Shown here: positions 1-6,241 of the stretch, in pieces
How positions within the stretch are numbered: position 1 is the stretch's first letter
Layout of the letters: each line of letters opens with the position of its first letter
Program-made: the position numbers and the translations under genes
Notes under the pieces: generated by a model
The model's input: only the letters and a program-made list of their open reading frames with translations
Databases searched by the model: none
Told to the model about the DNA's origin: nothing
Origin: Syntrophaceae bacterium
GTDB taxonomy: Bacteria; Desulfobacterota; SM23-61
Reading direction: 5' to 3'
Length of the DNA stretch: 7,330 nucleotides
NCBI GenBank assembly: GCA_003154025.1
Contig: PMCE01000331.1
Span: 40,588 to 47,917 of the forward strand

Positions 1-459
1 TTAGAGGCGGTGCAGAAGTTCAAACCGCTGGACGAAGTTGTAGCTCAAGCTTCCCTCCCGCCTCACTTGGCCCAATTGCCTTATCTGAAGGAATACTACG
101 GATACATTCCTTTCTGCGTCCGCAGCATCTATGAGAGCTATGTGGGCTGGTTTGACGGAGACCCGGCGAACCTCCAACCGCTGTCGCGCAAGGAATTGGG
201 CGCGGACATCCTCAAACTGGCGGGTTCAACCGAGAAGATCCTCGAGTATGCGGCGAAGACCCAGAAGGAAGGCCGGCACAGAGCGGTGCTGGAGCTCTGT
301 GAAATGATCCTGGCAAACGATCCCCAAAACCAGACGGCCAGAGCCATGAAGATCTCTTCTCTCACGGCTCTGGGAAGATCCACGGCCAATGCCCCCATGG
401 CCAATTATTACAGCACCTTCGCGACCATGGAGAAGATGAAACAGGAGAAATCTTCTTAG
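1..459 (+). CDS. Alkyl sulfatase-like MBL-fold hydrolase, C-terminal dimerisation domain (5' end outside window)
   Basis: The reading frame is open from the first base (tta gag gcg gtg...), so the true start and the catalytic metallo-beta-lactamase domain lie upstream. The visible 152 residues match the alkyl sulfatase dimerisation domain (the SdsA1/BDS1 family that cleaves alkyl sulfate esters with a dinuclear zinc centre). Landmarks are LPYLKEYYGYIPFCVRSIYE, GWFDGDPANLQPLSRKE, a helical AVLELCEMILANDPQNQTAR stretch and ALGRSTANAPMANYY near the end. In classical SdsA1-type enzymes an SCP2-like C-terminal domain follows this point. Here the protein stops about a dozen residues later (TAG at 457-459), so this is a short form without that domain. 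The actual substrate cannot be judged without the catalytic half. It converges on the lipase gene with a 34-base gap that contains no clear terminator. Confidence 0.85.
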   Translation, partial: LEAVQKFKPLDEVVAQASLPPHLAQLPYLKEYYGYIPFCVRSIYESYVGWFDGDPANLQPLSRKELGADILKLAGSTEKILEYAAKTQKEGRHRAVLELCEMILANDPQNQTARAMKISSLTALGRSTANAPMANYYSTFATMEKMKQEKSS

Positions 460-493
460 CAGAACTGAATATTCCTCGTGCCCCCCCATCCAA

Positions 494-1861
494 TCAGTAG
501 TGAAACTCGGCGATAACGATACGCCCCTCTTCGAGCGGGTAGGTGAGCACCGTGAGGGCTTCCTTGTTCAACACCACCTTCACAGAACGCAGGGGCCCGG
601 GTTCAAAACGCTGGGTGGCCTCGGAGGTTCCGGGTACCCCTTCATTGACTCCGGAGGGAACTTTGCCGTCAATCAGAAAAGTATCGCGTCCGTGCCCGAG
701 GTACCCCTGCGGCCTGGTAAGGGTGACCGAGCTGCCGGTTCCCTTTTCCCGCAGAGGCCTCAAGCGAAGATGGATGTAAACGCTGGAGCGGGGAAAGGGC
801 GTACGGTAGGTGTGGGTGATCGGGTAGCCGGGGGCGTTAACCACGAATTCGTAATAGGCCATCGGCTTGGCGGGGAAAGGCCCCCAGAACCCGTCGGCCG
901 AGGTCGTCCGCCGATGGACCGCCTCTCCCAGCCGTTTTCCCGAGGCGGGGTCCACCTCGAAAATTTCCACCGTCGCTCCTTCAAGGGGCAAGTTGGTGGG
1001 AGCCCCATTGGCAAAGCCGCTGACCATCCCGTTCAGGATAGGCTGAGGTTCCGGGATAATTTCCACCGTGGCGGGATCTTTGCCGGTGATAAACCGATAC
1101 ATAGCCTGGAAGGCCAAGGGATGGAAAGCGACTTCCCGGTGGTCAAGCCCGGGTAGGACCACGTTCAACGCCCCCCGTAGCTCAGGACCGGCATAGGTGA
1201 CATTCGTGGGCTGGCCGGGCATTCCGAGGAAACGCCCATCCGGCTGGGCGTATTTGTCGTTGGAGTCGCTCCGGGTGGTCATAAACTTCACCCCCGGGTA
1301 GACCTCCCCTCCGGCGTTGAGCCCCGAGAGGAAAGGGCCCATGCCATTGAACTCCCTGTTGAGGTTGGCCGGAATCGCATAAGTACCATGGTTGGGGGTC
1401 CCGCACAGGATGGCATGGGAAATATTCGGGGCTCCGTTAAAATTCTTGATGTAGTTGCGGACGGAGTACCCCCCCCGCGAATTGCCCACGAGAATGACCT
1501 GCTTCTGCCCCGTCTTAGGCTGGACTTCAGCGACTTTCGCCCCGAGCTCCTTGGCCTGATCCGTCACGCTGCTCCGGTTCTCCTCTGGTTGCGTGTCGTC
1601 ACTCCGGCCGGTGGGGCTTTTAAAGTCGATGGCGAAGAGAAGAGAACGGTCATACCCATTCGATTCAAAGCGCCAGAGGGTCGTGTGCCAGAGAGCCGCG
1701 CTATCATTGTTTCCGTGAACGAACACAATCGGATGTGGGCCATCGGCAGAGGCATTGACCGCCCAGATCGGCAAGAAGAGGGCAGCGCAAAGGAGAGGCA
1801 TCAAAAAACCGAGGGGGAATCGTCTCTTCCTGCTGATTCCACTGGCATAGGTCTTAGGCAT
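494..1861 (-). CDS. Secreted alpha/beta-hydrolase lipase/esterase with C-terminal beta-rich region
   Basis: 455 residues. The N-terminus is a signal peptide: basic RKRR (11-14), a hydrophobic core (about 16-35), and likely cleavage near NASA-DG (about 39). The hydrolase fold begins with PIVFVHGNND, where the HG at 49-50 is the usual oxyanion-hole element. The nucleophile elbow is VGNSRGG, with Ser128 as the probable nucleophile. The probable catalytic His is His241 in PGLDHREV. The acid is less certain, Asp199 or Asp202 in RSDSNDKYAQ. After about residue 265 comes a region of some 190 residues rich in beta-strand-like sequence (VEIIPEPQPILNGMVSGFA onward). This resembles the two-domain arrangement of the Archaeoglobus AF1763-type lipase, where a C-terminal barrel helps bind lipid. 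The start is firmly set: AAGGAGG lies seven bases before the ATG. It is the last gene of a co-directional block with the phosphoesterase and transporter. The substrate is inferred, not shown; an esterase acting on shorter esters or polyesters is also possible. Confidence 0.85.
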   Translation of the reverse strand: MPKTYASGISRKRRFPLGFLMPLLCAALFLPIWAVNASADGPHPIVFVHGNNDSAALWHTTLWRFESNGYDRSLLFAIDFKSPTGRSDDTQPEENRSSVTDQAKELGAKVAEVQPKTGQKQVILVGNSRGGYSVRNYIKNFNGAPNISHAILCGTPNHGTYAIPANLNREFNGMGPFLSGLNAGGEVYPGVKFMTTRSDSNDKYAQPDGRFLGMPGQPTNVTYAGPELRGALNVVLPGLDHREVAFHPLAFQAMYRFITGKDPATVEIIPEPQPILNGMVSGFANGAPTNLPLEGATVEIFEVDPASGKRLGEAVHRRTTSADGFWGPFPAKPMAYYEFVVNAPGYPITHTYRTPFPRSSVYIHLRLRPLREKGTGSSVTLTRPQGYLGHGRDTFLIDGKVPSGVNEGVPGTSEATQRFEPGPLRSVKVVLNKEALTVLTYPLEEGRIVIAEFHY

Positions 1862-1868
1862 GTCAAAT

Positions 1869-1875
1869 CCTCCTT
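1869..1875 (-). promoter_or_regulatory. Strong Shine-Dalgarno of the lipase gene
   Basis: On the minus strand this reads AAGGAGG, followed by ATTTGAC and then the ATG at 1861. The spacing of seven bases is optimal and it fixes the lipase start. It is the best ribosome-binding site in the window. Confidence 0.85.
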
Positions 1876-1987
1876 CTCTTCCGTTGAAAGTTCCGGATGG
1901 GGCTATTCTTTCCCCATATGGATTCGGAGCAAGAAATCCGTCCGCCCCCTGTATGGGATCCTCTCGCTTTCATGAAGGCCCACCAAA

Positions 1988-2476
1988 TTATACCCCCAGC
2001 TCGATCAACTTTGCGGCTAAAGATTGTCCTTCCAAACGGAGGAGAGCAAGGCTGACCGGTAACCTGAACCTCCGGGGTCCCGCACTCCCCGGGTTCAAAA
2101 AAAGGACGCCTTGGCGGGTTTCCTTGGAAGGACAATGGGAATGGCCGCTTATCACGGCGTCGAAGCCACCCGCTAACGGGTCCAGGGCGAGTTCGTGGAC
2201 GTTGTGGAGCACATAAAAGCGAAATTCACCGACCTCCACCACTTCGGTATCCTCAAGGTCTTGGGCCCACTCACCTCGGTCCACGTTGCCTCGAACCGCC
2301 ACCACCGGAGCCAGAGCGCGCAGGATTTCGAGAACCTCCGGGTCGCCCACATCGCCTGCATGAACGATGAGCTCGACACCTCGGAAGACTTTGAGGACCT
2401 CGGGCCTCACCAGGCCGTGGGTGTCCGAAATGACGCCGATCAACCTGGGTGGGGCGGGCTTTATTTTACCGGGCAT
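1988..2476 (-). CDS. YfcE/MJ0936-family metallophosphoesterase
   Basis: 162 residues from the ATG at 2476. It carries the full calcineurin-like metallophosphoesterase motif set: SDTHG (Asp18, His20), HAGDVGD (Asp42), GNVD (Asn64, Asp66), LHNVHEL (His91), GHSH (His112, His114) and the NPGSAGPRRF signature late in the chain. These residues hold the two metal ions that hydrolyse phosphomono- or diesters. The family is small, cytosolic and single-domain, and this length is normal for it. The frame stays open upstream to a TTG at 2569, three bases after the transporter stop. The extra 31 residues (MGRRKWNGCYSF...) look like untranslated sequence, and family members begin just before the first metal motif, so I prefer 2476. 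No strong ribosome-binding site is visible before it. It sits between the transporter and the lipase; its physiological substrate is unknown. Confidence 0.88.
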   Translation of the reverse strand: MPGKIKPAPPRLIGVISDTHGLVRPEVLKVFRGVELIVHAGDVGDPEVLEILRALAPVVAVRGNVDRGEWAQDLEDTEVVEVGEFRFYVLHNVHELALDPLAGGFDAVISGHSHCPSKETRQGVLFLNPGSAGPRRFRLPVSLALLRLEGQSLAAKLIELGV

Positions 2477-2572
2477 ATGATTTTCTTGGCAAACATTTTG
2501 TGAGGACGACACGGGTCGCGCTCGCGGACCTTCAAAAGAATAGCATCCGTTCCATTTACGCCGGCCCAAACT

Positions 2573-3832
2573 TCATTTATCAAGCACGTCAATTTCCTTT
2601 TTAGGGATGGGGCTCAGAAACATAACCGCCACGAAACCGATCATGGTGACCCCGAGACACAGGGCGAAGGCCCAGATATAATTTCCCGAAAGGTCGAAGA
2701 GCGCTCCCGCGGCGACGGGGCCCGCGGCACTCCCGATTGCGCTCGTGAAAACGGCGAAGGAATAAAGGGTCGCGTGGGATTTCAGGCCAAAGAGCTCGGC
2801 GATGAGCGGAGAGACAATGGCCCCCGTAGACCATAAGCTGATCCCGTACAATATCGCAAACAGGTAGAGCGTTTCGATCCTCCGGGCGAAGAGAAGGAGG
2901 ACAAAGGCGCCGACCGAAGTACCCAGGCAGATGACCAGAGCCTTCCGGTTCCCGATCCGGTCGGCCACCCCCCCCATAATAATCCGCCCGAGAATGCTCG
3001 TCCCCGCCGCCAGAGAAAGCACGCCGGCTGCGCCGGTCGGCGGGACCCCCAAATCTATGGCATGAATGACGATGTGCACCACTACCACATTGATCAAGAA
3101 CAGGTCGCAGAAGGAGAGCAGGTTGATCAGCCAAAACTGGCGCGTACGGATTGCCTGCTTAACGGAAAATCCCATCTGCTCCGGGTTGGCGGCGGAGGAA
3201 AATCCTTCCCGGGCCCCGTAGGGAGAAAGCCCCAGATCAGCCGGGTCGCGCCGGAGAAGCATGGCCGCCGAGAGGACGACCGCCAGGACAACGATGCCCA
3301 GGACCAAAAACGCCCAACGCCAGCCGAAGGAAACGATCAGGAAACTGCAGATGATGGGCATGGCCATGTTTCCCAGGCCCGGGCCGGCGACCAGAATCCC
3401 CGACATCAGCGACCTTCGCCGCCAGAACCACCTGACCACGGCGGACATGAGGGGGGTCAAGAGGCCGCTCATGCCGGCGCCGCCTACGATTCCATAAAAA
3501 ATGTAGAATTCAGAAATCGATTGGATCCTTGAGGTCAGTAAGTAAGCGGCCCCCAATAGAGATCCGCACAGAATCACGACGAATCGCGGGCCCAGGCTGT
3601 CCGTGATCCGACCCGCACCCAGGGTCAGGACCCCCATGACCAGACAATTGATCGTAAAACTGCCGGAGATGGCCGCCCGGGTCCAGCCGAACTCCTTCAG
3701 CATAGGCTCCACAAATACGCCGAAGGTCCGGTTCGACCCCCAGGCCAGAGTCATGATGACAAAAGCCGCGGCCACAACGACGTAACCGTAAAAGAATTTT
3801 GGTTTGTTGGGGTTTGGGGAGGTTGAGGACAT
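2573..3832 (-). CDS. MFS transporter, monocarboxylate/OFA-like
   Basis: 419 residues with twelve predicted membrane segments: roughly 14-33, 52-75, 83-100, 107-128, 142-165, 170-193, then a cytoplasmic loop, 232-255, 265-289, 296-315, 318-342, 352-377 and 385-406. The motif A between segments 2 and 3 is GRITDSLGPR (74-83), repeated as ADRIGNRK (290-297) between 8 and 9. The opening FYGYVVVAAAF and the RWFWRRRSLMSGI stretch between segments 4 and 5 are typical of the oxalate/formate antiporter and monocarboxylate transporter branch. It therefore probably moves a small organic anion across the inner membrane, with substrate undetermined. It is the first gene of the minus block (phosphoesterase and lipase follow). 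The ATG at 3832 has only a poor ribosome-binding site (TTTCTTCTTTACCAAA precedes it), but the N-terminus fits the family. Confidence 0.9.
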   Translation of the reverse strand: MSSTSPNPNKPKFFYGYVVVAAAFVIMTLAWGSNRTFGVFVEPMLKEFGWTRAAISGSFTINCLVMGVLTLGAGRITDSLGPRFVVILCGSLLGAAYLLTSRIQSISEFYIFYGIVGGAGMSGLLTPLMSAVVRWFWRRRSLMSGILVAGPGLGNMAMPIICSFLIVSFGWRWAFLVLGIVVLAVVLSAAMLLRRDPADLGLSPYGAREGFSSAANPEQMGFSVKQAIRTRQFWLINLLSFCDLFLINVVVVHIVIHAIDLGVPPTGAAGVLSLAAGTSILGRIIMGGVADRIGNRKALVICLGTSVGAFVLLLFARRIETLYLFAILYGISLWSTGAIVSPLIAELFGLKSHATLYSFAVFTSAIGSAAGPVAAGALFDLSGNYIWAFALCLGVTMIGFVAVMFLSPIPKKEIDVLDK

Positions 3833-3875
3833 TTTGGTAAAGAAGAAACCAGAATTTCGGGAAGGAGATTTTTTA

Positions 3876-3906
3876 AGGGCGACCGGCTGAGCGCCCTCAT
3901 TTTTTT
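3876..3906 (+). terminator. Hairpin plus T-run, terminator-like on plus; leader hairpin for the transporter on minus
   Basis: AGGGCG (3876-3881) pairs with CGCCCT (3892-3897) around a ten-base loop, followed on the plus strand by CA and seven Ts (3900-3906). This is the shape of an intrinsic terminator, but no plus-strand gene precedes it. On the minus strand the same hairpin would sit in the 5' untranslated leader of the transporter mRNA and lacks a T-run. Its role is therefore open: terminator of antisense or unseen RNA, or leader structure. Confidence 0.4.
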
Positions 3907-3909
3907 ATC

Positions 3910-3938
3910 AATCTACCATCGAATCGCGGGAAGGTCTA
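3910..3938 (-). promoter_or_regulatory. Candidate promoter for the transporter block
   Basis: On the minus strand TAGACC (3938-3933) is followed by 17 bases and TAGATT (3915-3910). Each hexamer matches the sigma-70 consensus at four of six positions, and a TGG immediately before the -10 makes it an extended -10 type. Transcription would begin near 3903, giving a leader of about 70 bases that includes the AGGGCG hairpin. Confidence 0.35.
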
Positions 3939-4089
3939 TCATGAACAACGGGGGAGAACAGAAAAGGCAATTTTCTTTCTGACCCTGTTCCTGGTTCGCC
4001 GGACTTAAAATCGGTCGGCCTCTGCTAAAGAAAGGTGGAATTTTGAGGAAGTCTATTTCCTGGTTAAGGCTGGGCATTCTGCTTGAGGA

Positions 4090-4117
4090 GTAGGGGCGGT
4101 CCGCGAACCGCCCCCGC
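4090..4117. repeat. REP-like palindrome, CGG subtype, copy 1
   Basis: A 28-base imperfect palindrome beginning GTAGGGGCGGTCCGCGAACC. It pairs with the AATT-subtype copy at 4139, with starts 49 bases apart and 21 bases between them. One arm has diverged (CCCCCGC at the end instead of CCCCTAC). Confidence 0.8.
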
Positions 4118-4138
4118 AGCAGGAACGATAAGACCTTC

Positions 4139-4166
4139 GTAGGGGCAATTCATGAATTGCCCCTAC
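4139..4166. repeat. REP-like palindrome, AATT subtype, copy 2 (perfect)
   Basis: A perfect 28-base palindrome, GTAGGGGCAATTCA followed by its exact reverse complement. It could form a 14-base-pair cruciform or, in RNA, a strong hairpin. It lies downstream of the nitrilase gene, where such a hairpin could stabilise the 3' end or end transcription. Confidence 0.88.
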
Positions 4167-4175
4167 AATCATGTT

Positions 4176-4201
4176 TGCGGCGCCATCCCTGTAAGGCCGC
4201 A
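4176..4201 (-). terminator. Hairpin just downstream of the nitrilase stop
   Basis: TGCGGC (4176-4181) and GCCGCA (4196-4201) form a six-base-pair stem with a 14-base loop, about 20 bases after the nitrilase TAG on the minus strand. There is no T-run, so it is at best a weak or factor-assisted terminator. The palindromes beyond it may do the same job better. Confidence 0.25.
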
Positions 4202-4221
4202 TTTGAACCCCACCCCCACAT

Positions 4222-5181
4222 CTATTCCTTTTTCTGCAATTCAAGGGGATTCCGCGGAGTGGGGTCGAAGAGAACCCGGGCCACATCCAGGCGGGCGTAG
4301 TGTCCTACCGTATCCACCATATGTTTGGCTTTGACGATGGTGTCGAGGGTGATGTCCGCATAGATGATCGTCTCGTTATCTTCCACCGGGCCCGCGAGAT
4401 AATTGCCCAGGGGGTCGAGAATTCCCGCGATCCCACCTCCCGGGTCCAAAATTCCTTTGTTGTTGGGGTCCAATTCAAGATAGAAATCAAATTCCTCTTT
4501 GCTCACGCTGGAAGAAGAGAAAAGAACAAATACCTGTCCCTCAAAGCTGACGTGCCTCATGGCCGCATCGATGATCCTTTTACGATCCCGGGGCTGGCTC
4601 CGGAAGTTGGCCCCCGGCCAGCATCCTACGTGAATTTGCTCTCCTTGAGCGTAGAGAACAAAGCGGGATAAGGGCATGGAATGTTCGTAACAAATCAGGG
4701 CGCCAATATTTCCTAGCCCGGTTTCAAAGACTTTTAAATCGCTCCCGTCGCCCCATCCCCAGAGCGTCTTCTCTTCTCCCGTGGGCATGAGCTTTCTTCT
4801 CTTCCCCGCCAGTTTCCCCTGGGAGTCGATCAACACCTGGGAATTGTATAGAGTCCCCCCGGCTCTCTCGTTTAATCCGATAACCAGGCAGATCTCGTGC
4901 TTCTTGGCCACGCCACAGATCTTGGTGATTTCTTTTCCGGGGACTTCGATGGAATTCTTGAACAGCCTGGCAAAAAGCTCACCCTTCTTGAGGTTGTTGA
5001 TCCCCATCCAGATCCACCAGGGATAGCAGGGGATGAAGGTTTCGGGAAACACGATCAGCCTAGCCCCTTCCCCCGCGGCCTTTTCGGCCATCTGGATGAC
5101 CTTATCCACGGTTTCGTCTTTCTTCAAAAAGACAGGGGCGGCGATCGTGGTGGCGGCTTTGAAAGAATTTTGTTTTTCCAC
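4222..5181 (-). CDS. Nitrilase-family carbon-nitrogen hydrolase
   Basis: 319 residues from the GTG at 5181, a usual length for true nitrilases. The nitrilase-superfamily catalytic residues are in place: Glu47 in VFPETF, Lys130 in RRKLMPTGEE, and Cys164 in LICYEHSMPL, with the second glutamate of PTGEE at 136/137. LYNSQVLIDSQGKLAGKRRK, ARFLYAQG-like LSRFVLYAQGEQIH and the late GHYARLDV (294-300, compare GHYSRPD in nitrilases) all support the nitrilase branch rather than amidases or carbamoylases. The nucleophile context is CYEH instead of the common CWEN, so substrate preference may differ. The expected product is a carboxylate plus ammonia from an organic nitrile, in the cytosol. The start is set by GAGGGA six bases before the GTG; an upstream TTG at 5247 would add 22 residues but has no such support. 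It is transcribed alone, divergent from the HTH gene. Confidence 0.88.
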   Translation of the reverse strand: MEKQNSFKAATTIAAPVFLKKDETVDKVIQMAEKAAGEGARLIVFPETFIPCYPWWIWMGINNLKKGELFARLFKNSIEVPGKEITKICGVAKKHEICLVIGLNERAGGTLYNSQVLIDSQGKLAGKRRKLMPTGEEKTLWGWGDGSDLKVFETGLGNIGALICYEHSMPLSRFVLYAQGEQIHVGCWPGANFRSQPRDRKRIIDAAMRHVSFEGQVFVLFSSSSVSKEEFDFYLELDPNNKGILDPGGGIAGILDPLGNYLAGPVEDNETIIYADITLDTIVKAKHMVDTVGHYARLDVARVLFDPTPRNPLELQKKE

Positions 5182-5187
5182 GTTTTG

Positions 5188-5193
5188 TCCCTC
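5188..5193 (-). promoter_or_regulatory. Ribosome-binding site deciding the nitrilase start
   Basis: On the minus strand GAGGGA, then CAAAAC, then GTG at 5181. This spacing supports the GTG start over the in-frame TTG 66 bases upstream. Confidence 0.7.
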
Positions 5194-5278
5194 GATCGTG
5201 TTGAAGGTTATTCTCCCCGAGGGGGAAGATCGGTGAATATGAAACAAAGATGAAAAAGTCTGGCAAATTTATTTTTGC

Positions 5279-5307
5279 ATCCTAAACTGCAGCCGCATCC
5301 GGGTCAA
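5279..5307 (-). promoter_or_regulatory. Candidate sigma-70 promoter of the nitrilase gene
   Basis: On the minus strand TTGACC (5307-5302), a 17-base spacer, and TAGGAT (5284-5279). The -35 matches five of six consensus bases and the -10 four of six, at ideal spacing. Transcription would start near 5272, about 90 bases before the GTG start. Confidence 0.5.
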
Positions 5308-5618
5308 CAGGTTAGGGGAAAAAAAGGTTTGAAGCCGAGAATCATTCGACTAGAGCAGTATACTGAGAAGGATATTTTAGGACAAGGGTCTTTTTGTCGA
5401 ATTGACTCAAATTAAATATTAACGAACAAGGAGCCTCTTGCCTTCCTATGGGCGGTTCATAAAAACCCCTTTTAAGGTCCCCGCACTCTTTCGCCTGTTT
5501 CGGGTAAAAAAAGGAGGGGGGATTAGGATTGAAATTATTGTTTGTATTTCTTTGAAAAGAGTAATATATTTGGTGAGTATTGGGATTATAAATCTAATCT
5601 TGATGAAGGGAGAGAATC
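5308..5618. other. AT-rich divergent intergenic region between the nitrilase and HTH genes
   Basis: About 310 bases with no supported gene; AT-rich compared with its flanks, most strongly from about 5390 to 5430 and from 5521 to 5600. A weak plus-strand promoter candidate for the HTH gene is TTGTTT (5538-5543), 18 bases, TAATAT (5562-5567). An AAGGAG (5428-5433) precedes an in-frame TTG, but the short open frame that follows runs into the HTH gene in another frame and has no recognisable protein character. As a divergent regulator-enzyme spacer it is where an operator of the HTH protein would be expected; I see no convincing long inverted repeat. Confidence 0.5.
5605..5612 (+). promoter_or_regulatory. 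Ribosome-binding site of the HTH gene
   Basis: GAAGGGAG followed by AGAATC and the GTG start at 5619. Good strength and spacing; it supports GTG over the in-frame ATG at 5637. Confidence 0.65.
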
Positions 5619-6146
5619 GTGGGCAAAATCGAATCCATGATTAAATCCGAAATCCAGCGACTGGCGAGAAGAGAAATCCGTTCCACCTTTCTGCCGATGA
5701 AGCGCGAAGTCCGAACGATGAGGCTCAAGCTGTCAGGCCTGCTCAAGGGTTTCAAGACCCTGAATCGGGTGGCCAAGGAGCAGGTTCAGCGGGCCAGCGA
5801 GCAGTTCAAACTGGCAGCATCTCCGGAGGAGATCAAAATCGCCCGGTTTTCCCCCGCAAGAATTCGGGCTCTTCGGATCAAAAAGGGCCTGTCCCAAAAG
5901 GAGTTGGGGATGCTTGTTGGGGTGAGTCTAGGAACGATCGTTCTTTGGGAGAAAGGAAAGATCAATCCCAAAGCAGAGAGAAAAGGCGCTCTCATTGCCC
6001 TGCGGAAACTCGGGAAACGGGAGATCCAGCGAGTTTTGGCGGAAAAGAAAGCGGACGAGCCGAAGAAAGAAAAGGCTAAGGCCAAACCGATCCGGAAAGC
6101 GATCCGAAGAAGGAAATCGCCCAAAACGAAGAGAGCCCGCCGATAA
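5619..6146 (+). CDS. XRE/HTH_3-family DNA-binding protein with basic C-terminal tail
   Basis: 175 residues. Residues 1-75 are predicted helical and strongly basic (KSEIQRLARREIRS, MKREVRTMRLKLSG). Residues about 78-137 form a Cro/C1-type helix-turn-helix: FSPARIRALRIKKGLSQKEL, GMLVGVSLGTIVLWEKGK, then ALIALRKLGKRE. This order (helical N-terminus, HTH, ALR.LGKRE ending) matches a widespread family of small bacterial HTH proteins of unknown role. Members as I recall them end soon after the HTH. Here a tail of about 35 residues (141-175) made almost only of Lys, Arg, Ala, Pro and Glu follows, similar in composition to histone-H1-like bacterial proteins. It could be a local repressor, for example of the divergent nitrilase gene, or a more general DNA-packaging protein. 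The GTG start has GAAGGGAG six bases upstream. Confidence 0.85.
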   Translation: MGKIESMIKSEIQRLARREIRSTFLPMKREVRTMRLKLSGLLKGFKTLNRVAKEQVQRASEQFKLAASPEEIKIARFSPARIRALRIKKGLSQKELGMLVGVSLGTIVLWEKGKINPKAERKGALIALRKLGKREIQRVLAEKKADEPKKEKAKAKPIRKAIRRRKSPKTKRARR

Positions 6147-6161
6147 GCTTTAAGAAAGCTT
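6145..6161. repeat. Short perfect inverted repeat at the HTH stop codon
   Basis: AAGCTTT, three bases, AAAGCTT: a seven-base-pair stem that overlaps the TAA stop of the HTH gene. With no T-run and AT-rich pairing it is unlikely to terminate alone, but it sits directly before the stronger hairpin at 6167-6196. Confidence 0.5.
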
Positions 6162-6166
6162 GAATG

Positions 6167-6196
6167 CCCCTGTCGATTTATGAAAGTCGGCAGGGG
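6167..6196 (+). terminator. Stem-loop downstream of the HTH gene, probable terminator
   Basis: CCCCTGTCGA (6167-6176) pairs with TCGGCAGGGG (6187-6196) over ten base pairs with one G-T wobble and a ten-base loop. It is followed by ATTTCCCTTCC, a poor T-run. Position, 21 bases after the HTH stop, fits a terminator of that gene. Confidence 0.45.
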
Positions 6197-6241
6197 ATTT
6201 CCCTTCCTGGTCCGCCCATCCTTTCAATTCGAATGAGTTGG

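Larger units (their letters stand above)
3833..4221. other. 389-base gene-free region upstream of the transporter and downstream of the nitrilase
   Basis: No credible protein is encoded here. Reading from the transporter side it contains a leader hairpin (3876-3897), a candidate extended -10 promoter for the transporter (3910-3938), about 150 bases without recognisable signals, a pair of 28-base palindromes (4090-4117 and 4139-4166), and a TGCGGC/GCCGCA hairpin just after the nitrilase stop (4176-4201). A translated stretch here (VGAIHELPLR, GGSRTAPT) is simply the palindromes read as protein. Confidence 0.7.

Noticed and set aside
500..1156. Long plus-strand open frame antisense to the lipase
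   Set aside because: It is a shadow of the lipase coding frame in GC-rich DNA; the Gly/Arg/Pro-rich product has no domain, while the minus frame has a signal peptide, catalytic motifs and a strong ribosome-binding site.
1987..1992. TATAAT on the minus strand as a lipase promoter
   Set aside because: It overlaps the phosphoesterase stop codon by chance and has no -35 element at a workable distance.
2477..2569. N-terminal extension of the phosphoesterase from a TTG at 2569
   Set aside because: The extra residues lack family similarity, there is no ribosome-binding site, and family members begin just before the SDTHG motif.
3062..3532. Plus-strand open frame antisense to the transporter
   Set aside because: The opposite strand encodes an intact twelve-segment transporter across this span; the plus product is low-complexity and charged, as expected of an antisense shadow.
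3996..4025. Sequence around CGGACTTAAAATCGG resembling the anticodon arm of a leucine tRNA
   Set aside because: The stem has mismatches and neither the acceptor stem nor a T-arm can be found around it, so neither a tRNA nor a clear attachment-site remnant is supported.
4090..4166. A minimal CRISPR array (28-nt repeats, 21-nt spacer)
   Set aside because: There are only two units per locus, the units are full palindromes of two different subtypes, the interval is shorter than normal spacers, and no cas genes are present. The Cas4-like nuclease at 6812 belongs to the DUF2779 group and is over 2 kb away.
4053..4334. Open frames on both strands encoding VGAIHELPLR / GGSRTAPT-like peptides
   Set aside because: These are the palindromic repeats read as protein. 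The same wording recurs at 6242-6318, which shows it comes from the DNA repeat and not from a conserved protein.
5261..5279. TGGCA...TTGCA resembling a sigma-54 promoter
   Set aside because: The GG and GC elements are 13 bases apart rather than the required ten.
5438..5644. Short plus-strand frame preceded by AAGGAG with a TTG start
   Set aside because: It overlaps the start of the HTH gene in another frame, is AT-driven in composition, and has no recognisable domain. The nearby AAGGAG is the only support and its spacing is short.
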